64,000 nt of DNA, taken from CAJXQU01 sp965223825. GTDB taxonomy: Bacteria; Pseudomonadota; Gammaproteobacteria; CAJXQU01. A program made the translations under genes and the position numbers. Position 1 is the stretch's first letter. Every line of letters begins with the position of its first letter. Under the pieces are notes generated by a model. The model had not been told where the DNA came from. It saw only the letters and a program-made list of their open reading frames with translations, and did no database searches. Positions 1-7,872 of the stretch are shown piece after piece. The stretch is taken from NCBI GenBank assembly GCA_965223825.1, contig OZ245018.1, positions 1,612,001-1,676,000 on the forward strand, given 5' to 3'.

Positions 1-1038
1 TTTCTATTCGCAATCGCAGCTTACTGGCTTATGTTTGTTCTCGGTGTATCAGGCCCGAAACCGCTTATTGAGAGTGTTATCCCAGAGTCGGTTGCGTATG
101 AAGCAGGGATAGAACCAGGTGATCGCATTTCTGCGGTCGATGGCCAACTTACCCCGACGTGGGCTGCGTTTTTAGAAGTGTGTATCAATCACATTGTCGA
201 TGGCAAATCGTTGAAATTAGATATAGCGGATCAAAATGATAGGGTTAGGCAAGTCATCGTAGCAATGGATCATATTCATATTAACGACTTGTCTGAAGGG
301 AATTTACTAACAGAGCTTGGTATTGAGCCAAAGCGTATTGCATTACCGGCAGTTATCGATCAGGTCTTGCCAGGTGGTGCTGCGGAAGCTGGTGGAATAC
401 GCACGGGTGATAAAATTTTGAGCGCTAATGACCAGCAAGTTACTTCATGGGGAGACTGGGTACAACTTGTTCGACAAAATCCAAGTCAGTCATTAAAAGT
501 CTCTGTGCAAAGAGGGACTGAGACTGTGCAGCTTGTCGTGACGCCTGAACGAAAGGTCGTTGGTGATCAAGAGATTGGACAAATCGGCGCTGGTGTTCAG
601 CAGATTACTATTCCCGAAGACATGATCGGTGTCGAACGTTACGGTTTTGCTAGCGGCTTTTTAAAAGGCGTAGAAAAAACATGGGATATGTCCGCGTTAA
701 CCCTTAAATTGATGGGAAAAATGATCACCGGTGAAGCATCGGTTAAAAATTTAAGCGGTCCGATCAGTATCGCGCAATACGCAGGTCAATCTGCGAGCGT
801 TGGACTTACGGCATTTTTATCCTTTCTTGCGATTGTTTCTGTGAGCCTTGGTGTGTTGAACTTGCTGCCGATTCCTATTTTGGACGGTGGTCACCTTCTC
901 TATTACCTCATCGAACTAATTAAAGGAAGTCCGCTTTCAGAAAATGCACAACTGGCTGGACAAAATATCGGCATGCTGTTGTTAGTCGCAATGATGAGCG
1001 TGGCATTTTATAATGATATTATGCGCCTGTTCAGCTAA
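1..1038 (+). CDS. rseP: RseP site-2 protease, N-terminally truncated by window edge
   Basis: Inner-membrane zinc metalloprotease that cleaves anti-sigma factor RseA in the sigma-E envelope stress response. The frame is open from base 1, so the gene starts before the window; the first internal ATG is at 31. The visible 345 codons begin within a hydrophobic segment ending AYWLMFVLGV. Two PDZ-like domains follow, and then the C-terminal catalytic-side motif LNLLPIPILDGG (bases 856-891), whose Asp is the third zinc ligand in this family. The N-terminal HExxH lies outside the window. A final hydrophobic helix precedes the stop. bamA starts 31 bp downstream, the usual gammaproteobacterial order, so cotranscription is likely. 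Identity is firm from motif and neighbours. Confidence 0.96.
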   Translation, partial: FLFAIAAYWLMFVLGVSGPKPLIESVIPESVAYEAGIEPGDRISAVDGQLTPTWAAFLEVCINHIVDGKSLKLDIADQNDRVRQVIVAMDHIHINDLSEGNLLTELGIEPKRIALPAVIDQVLPGGAAEAGGIRTGDKILSANDQQVTSWGDWVQLVRQNPSQSLKVSVQRGTETVQLVVTPERKVVGDQEIGQIGAGVQQITIPEDMIGVERYGFASGFLKGVEKTWDMSALTLKLMGKMITGEASVKNLSGPISIAQYAGQSASVGLTAFLSFLAIVSVSLGVLNLLPIPILDGGHLLYYLIELIKGSPLSENAQLAGQNIGMLLLVAMMSVAFYNDIMRLFS

Positions 1039-1069
1039 GCTCACTCGCTAATTTTAAGAAACCAAAAAC

Positions 1070-3364
1070 ATGTTAAAAACAAAAATAAAGTCGATCACGT
1101 TTGCTATTTTAGCCTTGCTGTATGCTGCGCAAGCTTACGCCATCGAGCCATTTATCATTAACGATATTCGCTTGGTTGGCCTTGAAACGGTTTCTGCAGG
1201 CACGGTTTTCAACAACCTTCCAGTAAAAATCGGTGATCGCTTTGATGATGTCCGATCGAGCGAAACAGTACGCTCCTTGTTCAAGACAGGTTACTTCAGA
1301 GATATCAAGCTTGACCGTTCTGGTAATGTGTTGGTTATTGAACTTGAAGAGCGTGAAGCTATTTCAAAAATTAATATCAACGGTAACTCTGACATTAAAA
1401 CGGATGACCTACGCAAAGGGATTGGTGGTGTCGGTTTTTCTGAGGGTGAAGTTTTTAACCGCTCTTTACTTGATCAAGTAGAGCAGGAGTTGCAGCGTCA
1501 GTACTTTGCATTAGGAAAATATGGTGCAGAGGTTTCAACGAATGTTCGAAAAGCCGATGACAAGCGTGTAGCAGTAGATATTGATATTGTTGAAGGAAAA
1601 ACAGCTCGAATTAAAGAGATAAATATCGTCGGTAACAACGCGTTTTCCGATAAAAAAATACTCAAAAAATTATCATTGTCTACGCCGACATTGTTGTCGT
1701 TCATCACGAAGAAAGATCAATATTCCAAACAAAAGTTAAGTGCAGATCTTGAAACCATTAAGTCGCTATATTTAGATAGTGGTTTTATTAACTTTATCAT
1801 CGATTCGACACAGGTTTCGATTACACCAGATAAAAGCGATGTTTACATTACGATCAATATTAATGAAGGTGATCGTTTTACGATTTCAGATGTGAAGGTG
1901 TCGGGTGAGTTGATTGTTTCATCAGAAACATTGATCGAAGGTGTCTTAACACGAGAAGGTGAAATTTTTTCGAGAAAAAATGTCACAGAAACCAGTTCTA
2001 ATTTAACGGATCTACTTGGCTCAGAAGGGTATGCCTTCGCCAATGTAAACGCGATCCCAGAGATTGATGATGAAAAGAAGACCGTTTCACTGACGTATTT
2101 TATCGATCCCGGCAAACGTGTTTACGTACGCCGAATTAACTTTAACGGTAATACTAAGACGCGTGATGAGGTCTTACGGCGAGAAATGCGTCAGATAGAG
2201 GGTGGATGGGTTTCGACAACTCAAGTAGAGCGATCAAAAGTACGATTGCAACGACTTGGCTATTTTGAAGATGTCAATGTCGAGACTCCAGCTGTTCCTG
2301 GTACTGCGGATCAAGTTGATGTGAATTTCTCTGTGGTCGAAAGACCTTCGGGTAATCTTCTATTTGGACTGGGTTTTTCACAGTCACAAGGTTTGATATT
2401 CAATACCAGTGTGACGCAGGAAAACTTTCTTGGTTCCGGTAAACGACTTTCGTTTGATTTCAATAACAGTGAAGTCAATAAACGTTTCGGTCTGGGTTAT
2501 ACCAATCCATATTGGACGGTAGATGGTGTCAGCCGTGGTTTTGATGCATTTTATCGTGAAACGAATGCAGCAAATGCAAACATTACCCGTTTTGACTCTA
2601 CGGTTTATGGCGCAGGTATGAATTTTGGTATCCCGATCACAGAATATCAGAACTTGTACTTTGGTCTCGATTACGAAAATACACAGATCTCTGTGAACAG
2701 TTTGTCTTCGCAAGAAGTGCTTAATTTTATTAACACTGAGGGTGATCGTTTTGATATCTTAAGACTGACAGGGAGCTTTGCCTACGATACACGCAATCGG
2801 GCTGTTCTACCTGATCGTGGTTCGTATAACCGCATTCGTGCGGAAGCCTCAATTCCCTTTGGTGATCTGCTCTATTATAAGTTGAGCCTCGATTCACGCT
2901 GGTTTTTCCCGCTGTCAGATGACTATACATTGCTCTTTCAAGGTGAAGTTGGCTACGGCGATGCATATGGTGACACCACATCACTGCCATTCTTCGAAAA
3001 CTTCTATGCAGGTGGTCCGCGCTCAATTCGTGGTTTCCAAGAAAATACACTCGGTCCTGTCGATTCATCAGGTAGGGCCATTGGTGGTAATATGAAACTT
3101 ATCGGTAATGCGGAACTCATATTGCCAGTGCCTTTTGCTGCGGATACAAAGTCCATGCGTCTGACAACCTTTGTCGATGTAGGTAATGTTTACGATTTCG
3201 ATGATGATAATTTTGATGTTGGCGATTTTCGTTATTCCGTCGGTATCTCGGGTATCTGGGTTTCACCTTTTGGTGTACTCTCCGTGAGCTTGGCAAAACC
3301 ATTTAATGATTCAGAAACTGATCGTGTGCAGACATTCCAGTTCACGTTCGGTACCTCTTTTTAA
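1070..3364 (+). CDS. bamA: BamA outer-membrane protein assembly factor
   Basis: Core of the BAM complex, which folds beta-barrel proteins into the outer membrane. The 764 residues start with a signal peptide whose likely cleavage site follows AQAYA (residue 24). Five POTRA domains follow (roughly 25-425), then a C-terminal 16-strand barrel. The conserved barrel-lumen motif IRGF is at residues 653-656, and the protein ends in the aromatic residue expected of a BAM substrate (GTSF). It is a little shorter than the roughly 810-residue E. coli protein. The Shine-Dalgarno site is weak. It sits 31 bp after rseP and 32 bp before skp, the standard operon. Confidence 0.97.
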   Translation: MLKTKIKSITFAILALLYAAQAYAIEPFIINDIRLVGLETVSAGTVFNNLPVKIGDRFDDVRSSETVRSLFKTGYFRDIKLDRSGNVLVIELEEREAISKININGNSDIKTDDLRKGIGGVGFSEGEVFNRSLLDQVEQELQRQYFALGKYGAEVSTNVRKADDKRVAVDIDIVEGKTARIKEINIVGNNAFSDKKILKKLSLSTPTLLSFITKKDQYSKQKLSADLETIKSLYLDSGFINFIIDSTQVSITPDKSDVYITININEGDRFTISDVKVSGELIVSSETLIEGVLTREGEIFSRKNVTETSSNLTDLLGSEGYAFANVNAIPEIDDEKKTVSLTYFIDPGKRVYVRRINFNGNTKTRDEVLRREMRQIEGGWVSTTQVERSKVRLQRLGYFEDVNVETPAVPGTADQVDVNFSVVERPSGNLLFGLGFSQSQGLIFNTSVTQENFLGSGKRLSFDFNNSEVNKRFGLGYTNPYWTVDGVSRGFDAFYRETNAANANITRFDSTVYGAGMNFGIPITEYQNLYFGLDYENTQISVNSLSSQEVLNFINTEGDRFDILRLTGSFAYDTRNRAVLPDRGSYNRIRAEASIPFGDLLYYKLSLDSRWFFPLSDDYTLLFQGEVGYGDAYGDTTSLPFFENFYAGGPRSIRGFQENTLGPVDSSGRAIGGNMKLIGNAELILPVPFAADTKSMRLTTFVDVGNVYDFDDDNFDVGDFRYSVGISGIWVSPFGVLSVSLAKPFNDSETDRVQTFQFTFGTSF

Positions 3365-3396
3365 TTACAAAAGCATAGCTACTATTCAGGAGTACC

Positions 3397-3915
3397 ATGT
3401 TGAAAAAACAACCTTTTATGCAAAAGAGTATTTTTGCTTTAATCGCTGTATTACTGCCTTTTTCCGTAATGGCGGAAAATTACAAAATCGGCGTGGTCAA
3501 TGCAGTCAAAATTCTTGAAGCTGCACCACAAGCGGACCAAGCAAAAAAGCGTCTTGAGAAAGAATTCGCTGGGCGCGATAAAAAACTTGTTTCTGGCCAG
3601 AAAGCCGTTAAACAAAAAGAAGAGAAGCTTGCTAAAGATGGTGCGATCATGAGTGAAAGTGAGCGTGTCAAACTTGAGCGTGAAACCATTTCGGCTCGAC
3701 GTGAACTGAAACGCGAACAAGATGAGTTCCGTGATGATCTGAACTTCCGTCGTAACGAAGAGTTCAGCAAAATCCAAAAAGATATCGTTCAAGCAATACA
3801 AAAAATTGCGAAAGATCAAAAGTTTGATTTGATTCTCGGTGAAGGTGTGATTTTTGCCAGTCCTAAAGTGGATATCACCGATGACGTTATCAAGCAGCTT
3901 AAAAGCGGCAAATAA
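3397..3915 (+). CDS. skp: Skp/OmpH periplasmic chaperone
   Basis: Periplasmic holdase chaperone that carries unfolded outer-membrane proteins to BAM. The 172 residues comprise a signal peptide (ending near SVMA, about residue 26), a short core strand starting YKIGVVN, and a long, highly charged Lys/Glu-rich region (about 45-140) that would form the coiled-coil tentacles. A C-terminal strand closes the trimer core. The start at 3397 is preceded by a clear CAGGAG ribosome-binding site; a second ATG eight codons later would shorten the signal peptide. It lies between bamA and lpxD as in most gammaproteobacteria. Confidence 0.95.
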   Translation: MLKKQPFMQKSIFALIAVLLPFSVMAENYKIGVVNAVKILEAAPQADQAKKRLEKEFAGRDKKLVSGQKAVKQKEEKLAKDGAIMSESERVKLERETISARRELKREQDEFRDDLNFRRNEEFSKIQKDIVQAIQKIAKDQKFDLILGEGVIFASPKVDITDDVIKQLKSGK

Positions 3916-3936
3916 CGCGGCTAGAGTACGGTAATC

Positions 3937-4932
3937 GTGCCTGCAACACTGAAAGCGCTTGCGGAACACGTTAACGCAGAAATTCAAGGTAATCCCGATC
4001 AGCTAATTCAACAAGTTGCTACGTTGGATAACGCACAAGAAGGCGAAATCGCTTTCTTGTTTGATCGGGGGTACCGAAAGTTTCTCAAGATAACTCGTGC
4101 ATCTGCGGTTGTCATTCAAAATAGGGATAAAGACGATTGCACCGTACCAGCGCTGATAGTTCGTGATCCTTACCTTGCTTATGCACAAATTTCAACATTA
4201 CTTAACCCGTTAAAAAAAGCACAAGGCAAAATACACCAAAGTGCTGTGGTTTCAATAGATGCAATAGTCCATGAAACTGCTGAGATCGGTCCAAATGTTG
4301 TTATTGAAGCAAAAGCGAATGTCGGTGCTCACACGTTTATAGGCCCGGGTTGCGTCATTGCTGAAGGTGTTAAGATTGATGAGCATACCCATCTAACGGC
4401 CAACGTGACTTTATGCCACGATATAACGATCGGGAAACGGGTACTGATTCATCCTGGCGCTGTGATTGGCTCGGACGGTTTCGGCCTCGCAAATGATCAA
4501 GGCACTTGGGTCAAGATACCGCAAATAGGAAGCGTTCAAATTGGTGATGACGTTGAGATTGGTGCGAATACGTCAATCGACCGTGGTGCTCTTAAAGACA
4601 CTATTATCGAACGTGGCGTCAAGATCGATAACCAAATCCAAATCGCGCATAATGTTCGAGTCGGCGCTCACAGTGCATTAGCTGGGTGTGTTGGTATCGC
4701 AGGCAGTGCTACAATCGGCAAGCATTGCATGATCGGTGGGGGAGTGGGGATCTCCGGACACCTTGAAATTACAGATGGCGTAACATTAACCGGTATGAGC
4801 TTGGTAACTAAATCAATTCATGAGCCGGGTGTGTATTCTTCTGGTTGGCCAGTTAAAGAAGCACGAGCCTGGAGAAAAACCGTGGGGCAAGTCAATCGTC
4901 TCATACATCAGAAAAAAACAAACGACGACTAA
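3937..4932 (+). CDS. lpxD: LpxD UDP-3-O-acylglucosamine N-acyltransferase (GTG start)
   Basis: Adds the second 3-hydroxyacyl chain from acyl-ACP to UDP-3-O-acyl-glucosamine, the third step of lipid A synthesis. The 331 residues have an N-terminal uridine-binding domain (about 1-100), a left-handed beta helix of hexapeptide repeats (about 101-300) and a C-terminal ACP-binding helix. The catalytic histidine is H238 in QIAHNV, matching H239 of E. coli. The start is GTG; no ATG fits and the N-terminus MPATLKAL aligns with the family. It begins 21 bp after skp and ends 13 bp before fabZ. Confidence 0.96.
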   Translation: MPATLKALAEHVNAEIQGNPDQLIQQVATLDNAQEGEIAFLFDRGYRKFLKITRASAVVIQNRDKDDCTVPALIVRDPYLAYAQISTLLNPLKKAQGKIHQSAVVSIDAIVHETAEIGPNVVIEAKANVGAHTFIGPGCVIAEGVKIDEHTHLTANVTLCHDITIGKRVLIHPGAVIGSDGFGLANDQGTWVKIPQIGSVQIGDDVEIGANTSIDRGALKDTIIERGVKIDNQIQIAHNVRVGAHSALAGCVGIAGSATIGKHCMIGGGVGISGHLEITDGVTLTGMSLVTKSIHEPGVYSSGWPVKEARAWRKTVGQVNRLIHQKKTNDD

Positions 4933-4945
4933 TGGTTGAAAATTT

Positions 4946-5398
4946 ATGACTGTTGAAATGGATATTAACAAAATCCAGACATTACTCCCGCATCGCTATC
5001 CATTTTTATTAATCGATAAAGTTCTTGAATGTGTCCCCGGTGAATCATTGGTTGGCATTAAAAATGTGACCATCAACGAGCCATTTTTTCCTGGTCATTT
5101 TCCGAATCGACCGATAATGCCCGGTGTTTTAATTCTTGAGGCGATCGCGCAAGCGACCGGCGTGCTCGCATTTTATTCATTAAATAAGACACCCGAAGAT
5201 AATACGCTCTACTATTTAGTTGGATTAGATAAAGCACGTTTTAAAAAACCCGTTGTGCCCGGTGATCAATTGCGATTAGAAGTGAAGTTAACACGTGAAA
5301 TTAAAGGAATTTATCGTTTTGATGGAGTTGCTAAGGTAGACGGCAAAATAGTAGCCTCTGCAGAAATCATGACTGCCAAACAGGAATTTGAAGGTTGA
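4946..5398 (+). CDS. fabZ: FabZ 3-hydroxyacyl-ACP dehydratase
   Basis: Hot-dog-fold dehydratase of fatty acid elongation. It draws on the same 3-hydroxyacyl-ACP pool that LpxA and LpxD use, which explains its place inside the lipid A operon. The 150 residues contain the family start LLPHRYPFLLIDKV and the active-site segment FFPGHFPNRPIMPG, with catalytic H51 and E65. The stop codon overlaps the TTG start of lpxA by 4 bp, suggesting translational coupling. A second Met four codons in is possible but less usual. Confidence 0.96.
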   Translation: MTVEMDINKIQTLLPHRYPFLLIDKVLECVPGESLVGIKNVTINEPFFPGHFPNRPIMPGVLILEAIAQATGVLAFYSLNKTPEDNTLYYLVGLDKARFKKPVVPGDQLRLEVKLTREIKGIYRFDGVAKVDGKIVASAEIMTAKQEFEG

Positions 5399-6168
5399 TA
5401 GACGCAGATGCCAGAATCTCGCAAGATGCCGAGATTGCCGATAATGTCACAATTGGTCCCGGTACTGTTATCGGAGCAGGTGTTTCTATCGGTGCTGGCA
5501 CAACCATCGGCCCACATGTCGTTATTAATGGTCCAACATCGATCGGTGAAAATAATCATATTTATCAATTCGCGTCTGTCGGCGAAGATCCGCAAGATAA
5601 AAAGTTTCACGGTGAATCGGAGTCGCGACTTGAGATTGGTAACAACAACACAATTCGCGAGTTTTGTACGTTAAATCGCGGCACGGCGGATGGTGGCGGG
5701 CTGACCCGCTTGGGTGATGACAATTGGATCATGGCCTACGTGCATATTGCGCATGATTGCCTGATCGGGAACAACAACATTTTTGCGAATAATACGTCTC
5801 TTGCTGGCCATGTCGTCACGGGCGATCATGTCATGTTTGGTGGCTACACACTGGTTCATCAATTCTGTCGGATTGGATCGCATTGTATTACTCGTTTTTC
5901 TACAGGCACCTCTAAGGATGTTCCACCTTATATGGTTGCTGCTTGGGATCCTGCAAAACCGAAAGGAATCAATCGAGAAGGGTTGAAACGACGCGGTTTT
6001 ACAAGTGAAACAATTGAAGCTTTGCGTCAAGCTTTCAAAGTGATTTATCGTCAAAATCATACTACCGTAGAAGCGTGCCATCGACTCGAAGAAATGGCAG
6101 CTGAACATCCTGAAATCACGCTTATGTTGGAATTTATCCGCGCGAGTGAACGCGGCATCATTCGTTGA
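5395..6168 (+). CDS. lpxA: LpxA UDP-GlcNAc O-acyltransferase (TTG start)
   Basis: First enzyme of lipid A synthesis; it acylates UDP-GlcNAc at the 3-OH. The 257 residues begin with the family-typical MIDADA, which fixes the start at a TTG inside the fabZ stop. A left-handed beta helix (about 1-185) is followed by a C-terminal helical domain ending GIIR. The catalytic base is H120 in VHIAHDC (H125 in E. coli). At the hydrocarbon-ruler position (E. coli G173) this protein has F168, a bulky residue that by analogy with the Met of Pseudomonas predicts a short hydroxyacyl donor. lpxB follows after 9 bp. Confidence 0.96.
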   Translation: MIDADARISQDAEIADNVTIGPGTVIGAGVSIGAGTTIGPHVVINGPTSIGENNHIYQFASVGEDPQDKKFHGESESRLEIGNNNTIREFCTLNRGTADGGGLTRLGDDNWIMAYVHIAHDCLIGNNNIFANNTSLAGHVVTGDHVMFGGYTLVHQFCRIGSHCITRFSTGTSKDVPPYMVAAWDPAKPKGINREGLKRRGFTSETIEALRQAFKVIYRQNHTTVEACHRLEEMAAEHPEITLMLEFIRASERGIIR

Positions 6169-6177
6169 TGCATTCTT

Positions 6178-7311
6178 ATGCGCATCGGCATTGTAGCTGG
6201 AGAAATTTCCGGAGATAAACTGGGAGCGGGTTTGATTAATGAAATCAAACGACGTCACCCTGAAGCGGAGTTTGTTGGTATCGGTGGACCCGATATGATT
6301 GCAGCCGGTTGTGATAGTCTCTACCCACTCGAAAAACTCTCCGTCATGGGACTCGTCGAAGTTCTCAAACAATTTCGGGAATTGCGTCAGATCCGAAACC
6401 ACCTTGTCGAATATTTCACCGCACACCCACCAGATGTGTTTATCGGGATCGATTATAAAGAATTTAATCTCAGCACCGCTCGGCAACTTAAAGTCCAAGG
6501 CATAAAAACCGTGCAATATGTTAGTCCGCAAGTATGGGCGTGGCGACCTTGGCGTGTAAAAAAAATTGCTCAATCAGTAGATCTGATTTTATGTGTTTTA
6601 CCTTTTGAAGAACGCTATTTTCAAGCACAGTCTGTTTTAGCGAAATTCGTAGGGCATCCGTTAGCGGATAGTATTCCTGATCAGGTGGATCAAACTAATG
6701 CACGTAAACTGCTTGGACTAACGAATGAAAAGCGTGTGATTGCCTTACTTCCGGGCAGTCGTTCAAAAGAATGGCAATTTCATATGCTGCGCTTTATTGA
6801 AACGGCGCAATGGTGTGCACAACAACGGCCCGATCTGGAATTTGTGATCGCACTGGTTAATGAGCGTGCGGCAGAAAATTTTCAACGAACAATGGATGAT
6901 ATGACGAAGAAACCACTGATCAATCCCGTCATTGGACAAGCGCAAACGGTGATCGCATCGGCAAATGTCGTCTTAACGGTTTCAGGTACGGCCACGCTTG
7001 AGATTATGCTTCTCAAACGTCCAATGGTGGTAGCCTATCGTATGGCCTGGTTAACTTACCAAATTGCAAAACGGTTGGTGAAACTCCCGTACATTTCACT
7101 TCCGAATATCTTGGCCGAGGAAATGACCGCTCCTGAGTTTATTCAAGATCAGGCAACCCCCGAGCAACTAGGTCAAGCACTCATCGACTGGTTAGAAAAC
7201 GACGAAAGGCGCGACAAAACGATGCAGACATACCAAAGGATTCATACTCAAATGCGCCAAGAAGCCGATCAACTTGCAGCAGATGCGGTACTAAAACTAT
7301 GCCACGATTAA
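6178..7311 (+). CDS. lpxB: LpxB lipid-A-disaccharide synthase
   Basis: GT19 glycosyltransferase joining UDP-2,3-diacylglucosamine and lipid X into the lipid A disaccharide at the inner-membrane face. The 377 residues are close to the E. coli length of 382. Recognisable parts are the N-terminal IVAGEISGDKLGA, the segment YVSPQVWAWRPWRV (about residues 118-131) and the C-terminal domain with LLPGSRSKEW and VSGTATLEIML. The 3' end overlaps rnhB by 13 bp, so the two are probably translationally coupled. Confidence 0.96.
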   Translation: MRIGIVAGEISGDKLGAGLINEIKRRHPEAEFVGIGGPDMIAAGCDSLYPLEKLSVMGLVEVLKQFRELRQIRNHLVEYFTAHPPDVFIGIDYKEFNLSTARQLKVQGIKTVQYVSPQVWAWRPWRVKKIAQSVDLILCVLPFEERYFQAQSVLAKFVGHPLADSIPDQVDQTNARKLLGLTNEKRVIALLPGSRSKEWQFHMLRFIETAQWCAQQRPDLEFVIALVNERAAENFQRTMDDMTKKPLINPVIGQAQTVIASANVVLTVSGTATLEIMLLKRPMVVAYRMAWLTYQIAKRLVKLPYISLPNILAEEMTAPEFIQDQATPEQLGQALIDWLENDERRDKTMQTYQRIHTQMRQEADQLAADAVLKLCHD

Positions 7312-7871
7312 TCGCCGGAGTGGATGAGGTTGGACGTGGCCCACTGGTTGGTGCCGTTGTTACGGCGGCGGTGATTTTACCTGAGGGTTTTACGATTTCG
7401 GGTTTAACCGATTCTAAAAAACTAAGCGAAAAACGACGTGAAGTGCTATTTGAGATAATAAAGTCAGAAGCGATTTGTTGGGCCTTAGGACGAGCCGAGC
7501 CGGCAGAAATTGATCAGATCAATATTCTCCAAGCGAGCTTACTGGCCATGCAGCGCGCAGTGGAAGCGCTACCACAACGGCCCGATCATGTACTGGTAGA
7601 TGGTAACCGTTGTCCTAATCTTGCGCATATTTGTACGTCTGAAGCGATCGTTAAAGGTGACCTGACCGAGCCGGCGATCAGCGCCGCGTCTATCCTTGCA
7701 AAAGTCACGCGTGATCGTGAGATGCTTGCATTGCATGAACGCTTCCCAGAATATGGCTTTAACAAGCACAAGGGCTATCCAACACGTGATCACTTAAATG
7801 GTTTAGCCCTACATGGCGTGCTCCCAGAGCATCGTAAATCTTTCGGCCCAGTGAAAAAGTTACTCAGCTAA
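7299..7871 (+). CDS. rnhB: Ribonuclease HII
   Basis: Cleaves the RNA strand of RNA-DNA hybrids and initiates removal of single ribonucleotides from DNA. The 190 residues contain the N-terminal GVDEVGRGP with catalytic D9 and E10, then VDGNR with D101, and SILAKVTRD with D139: the complete DEDD active site. It overlaps the end of lpxB and is separated from dnaE by one base. The lpxB-rnhB-dnaE order is widely conserved in gammaproteobacteria. Confidence 0.96.
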   Translation: MPRLIAGVDEVGRGPLVGAVVTAAVILPEGFTISGLTDSKKLSEKRREVLFEIIKSEAICWALGRAEPAEIDQINILQASLLAMQRAVEALPQRPDHVLVDGNRCPNLAHICTSEAIVKGDLTEPAISAASILAKVTRDREMLALHERFPEYGFNKHKGYPTRDHLNGLALHGVLPEHRKSFGPVKKLLS

Positions 7872-7872
7872 A

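Noticed and set aside
3451..3987. 178-codon open frame on the minus strand
   Set aside because: It is antisense to skp, whose repetitive charged codons keep opposite frames open; no independent evidence.
5671..6573. 300-codon open frame on the minus strand
   Set aside because: It lies antisense across lpxA and lpxB, has no family resemblance and crosses the gene junction; a coding shadow.
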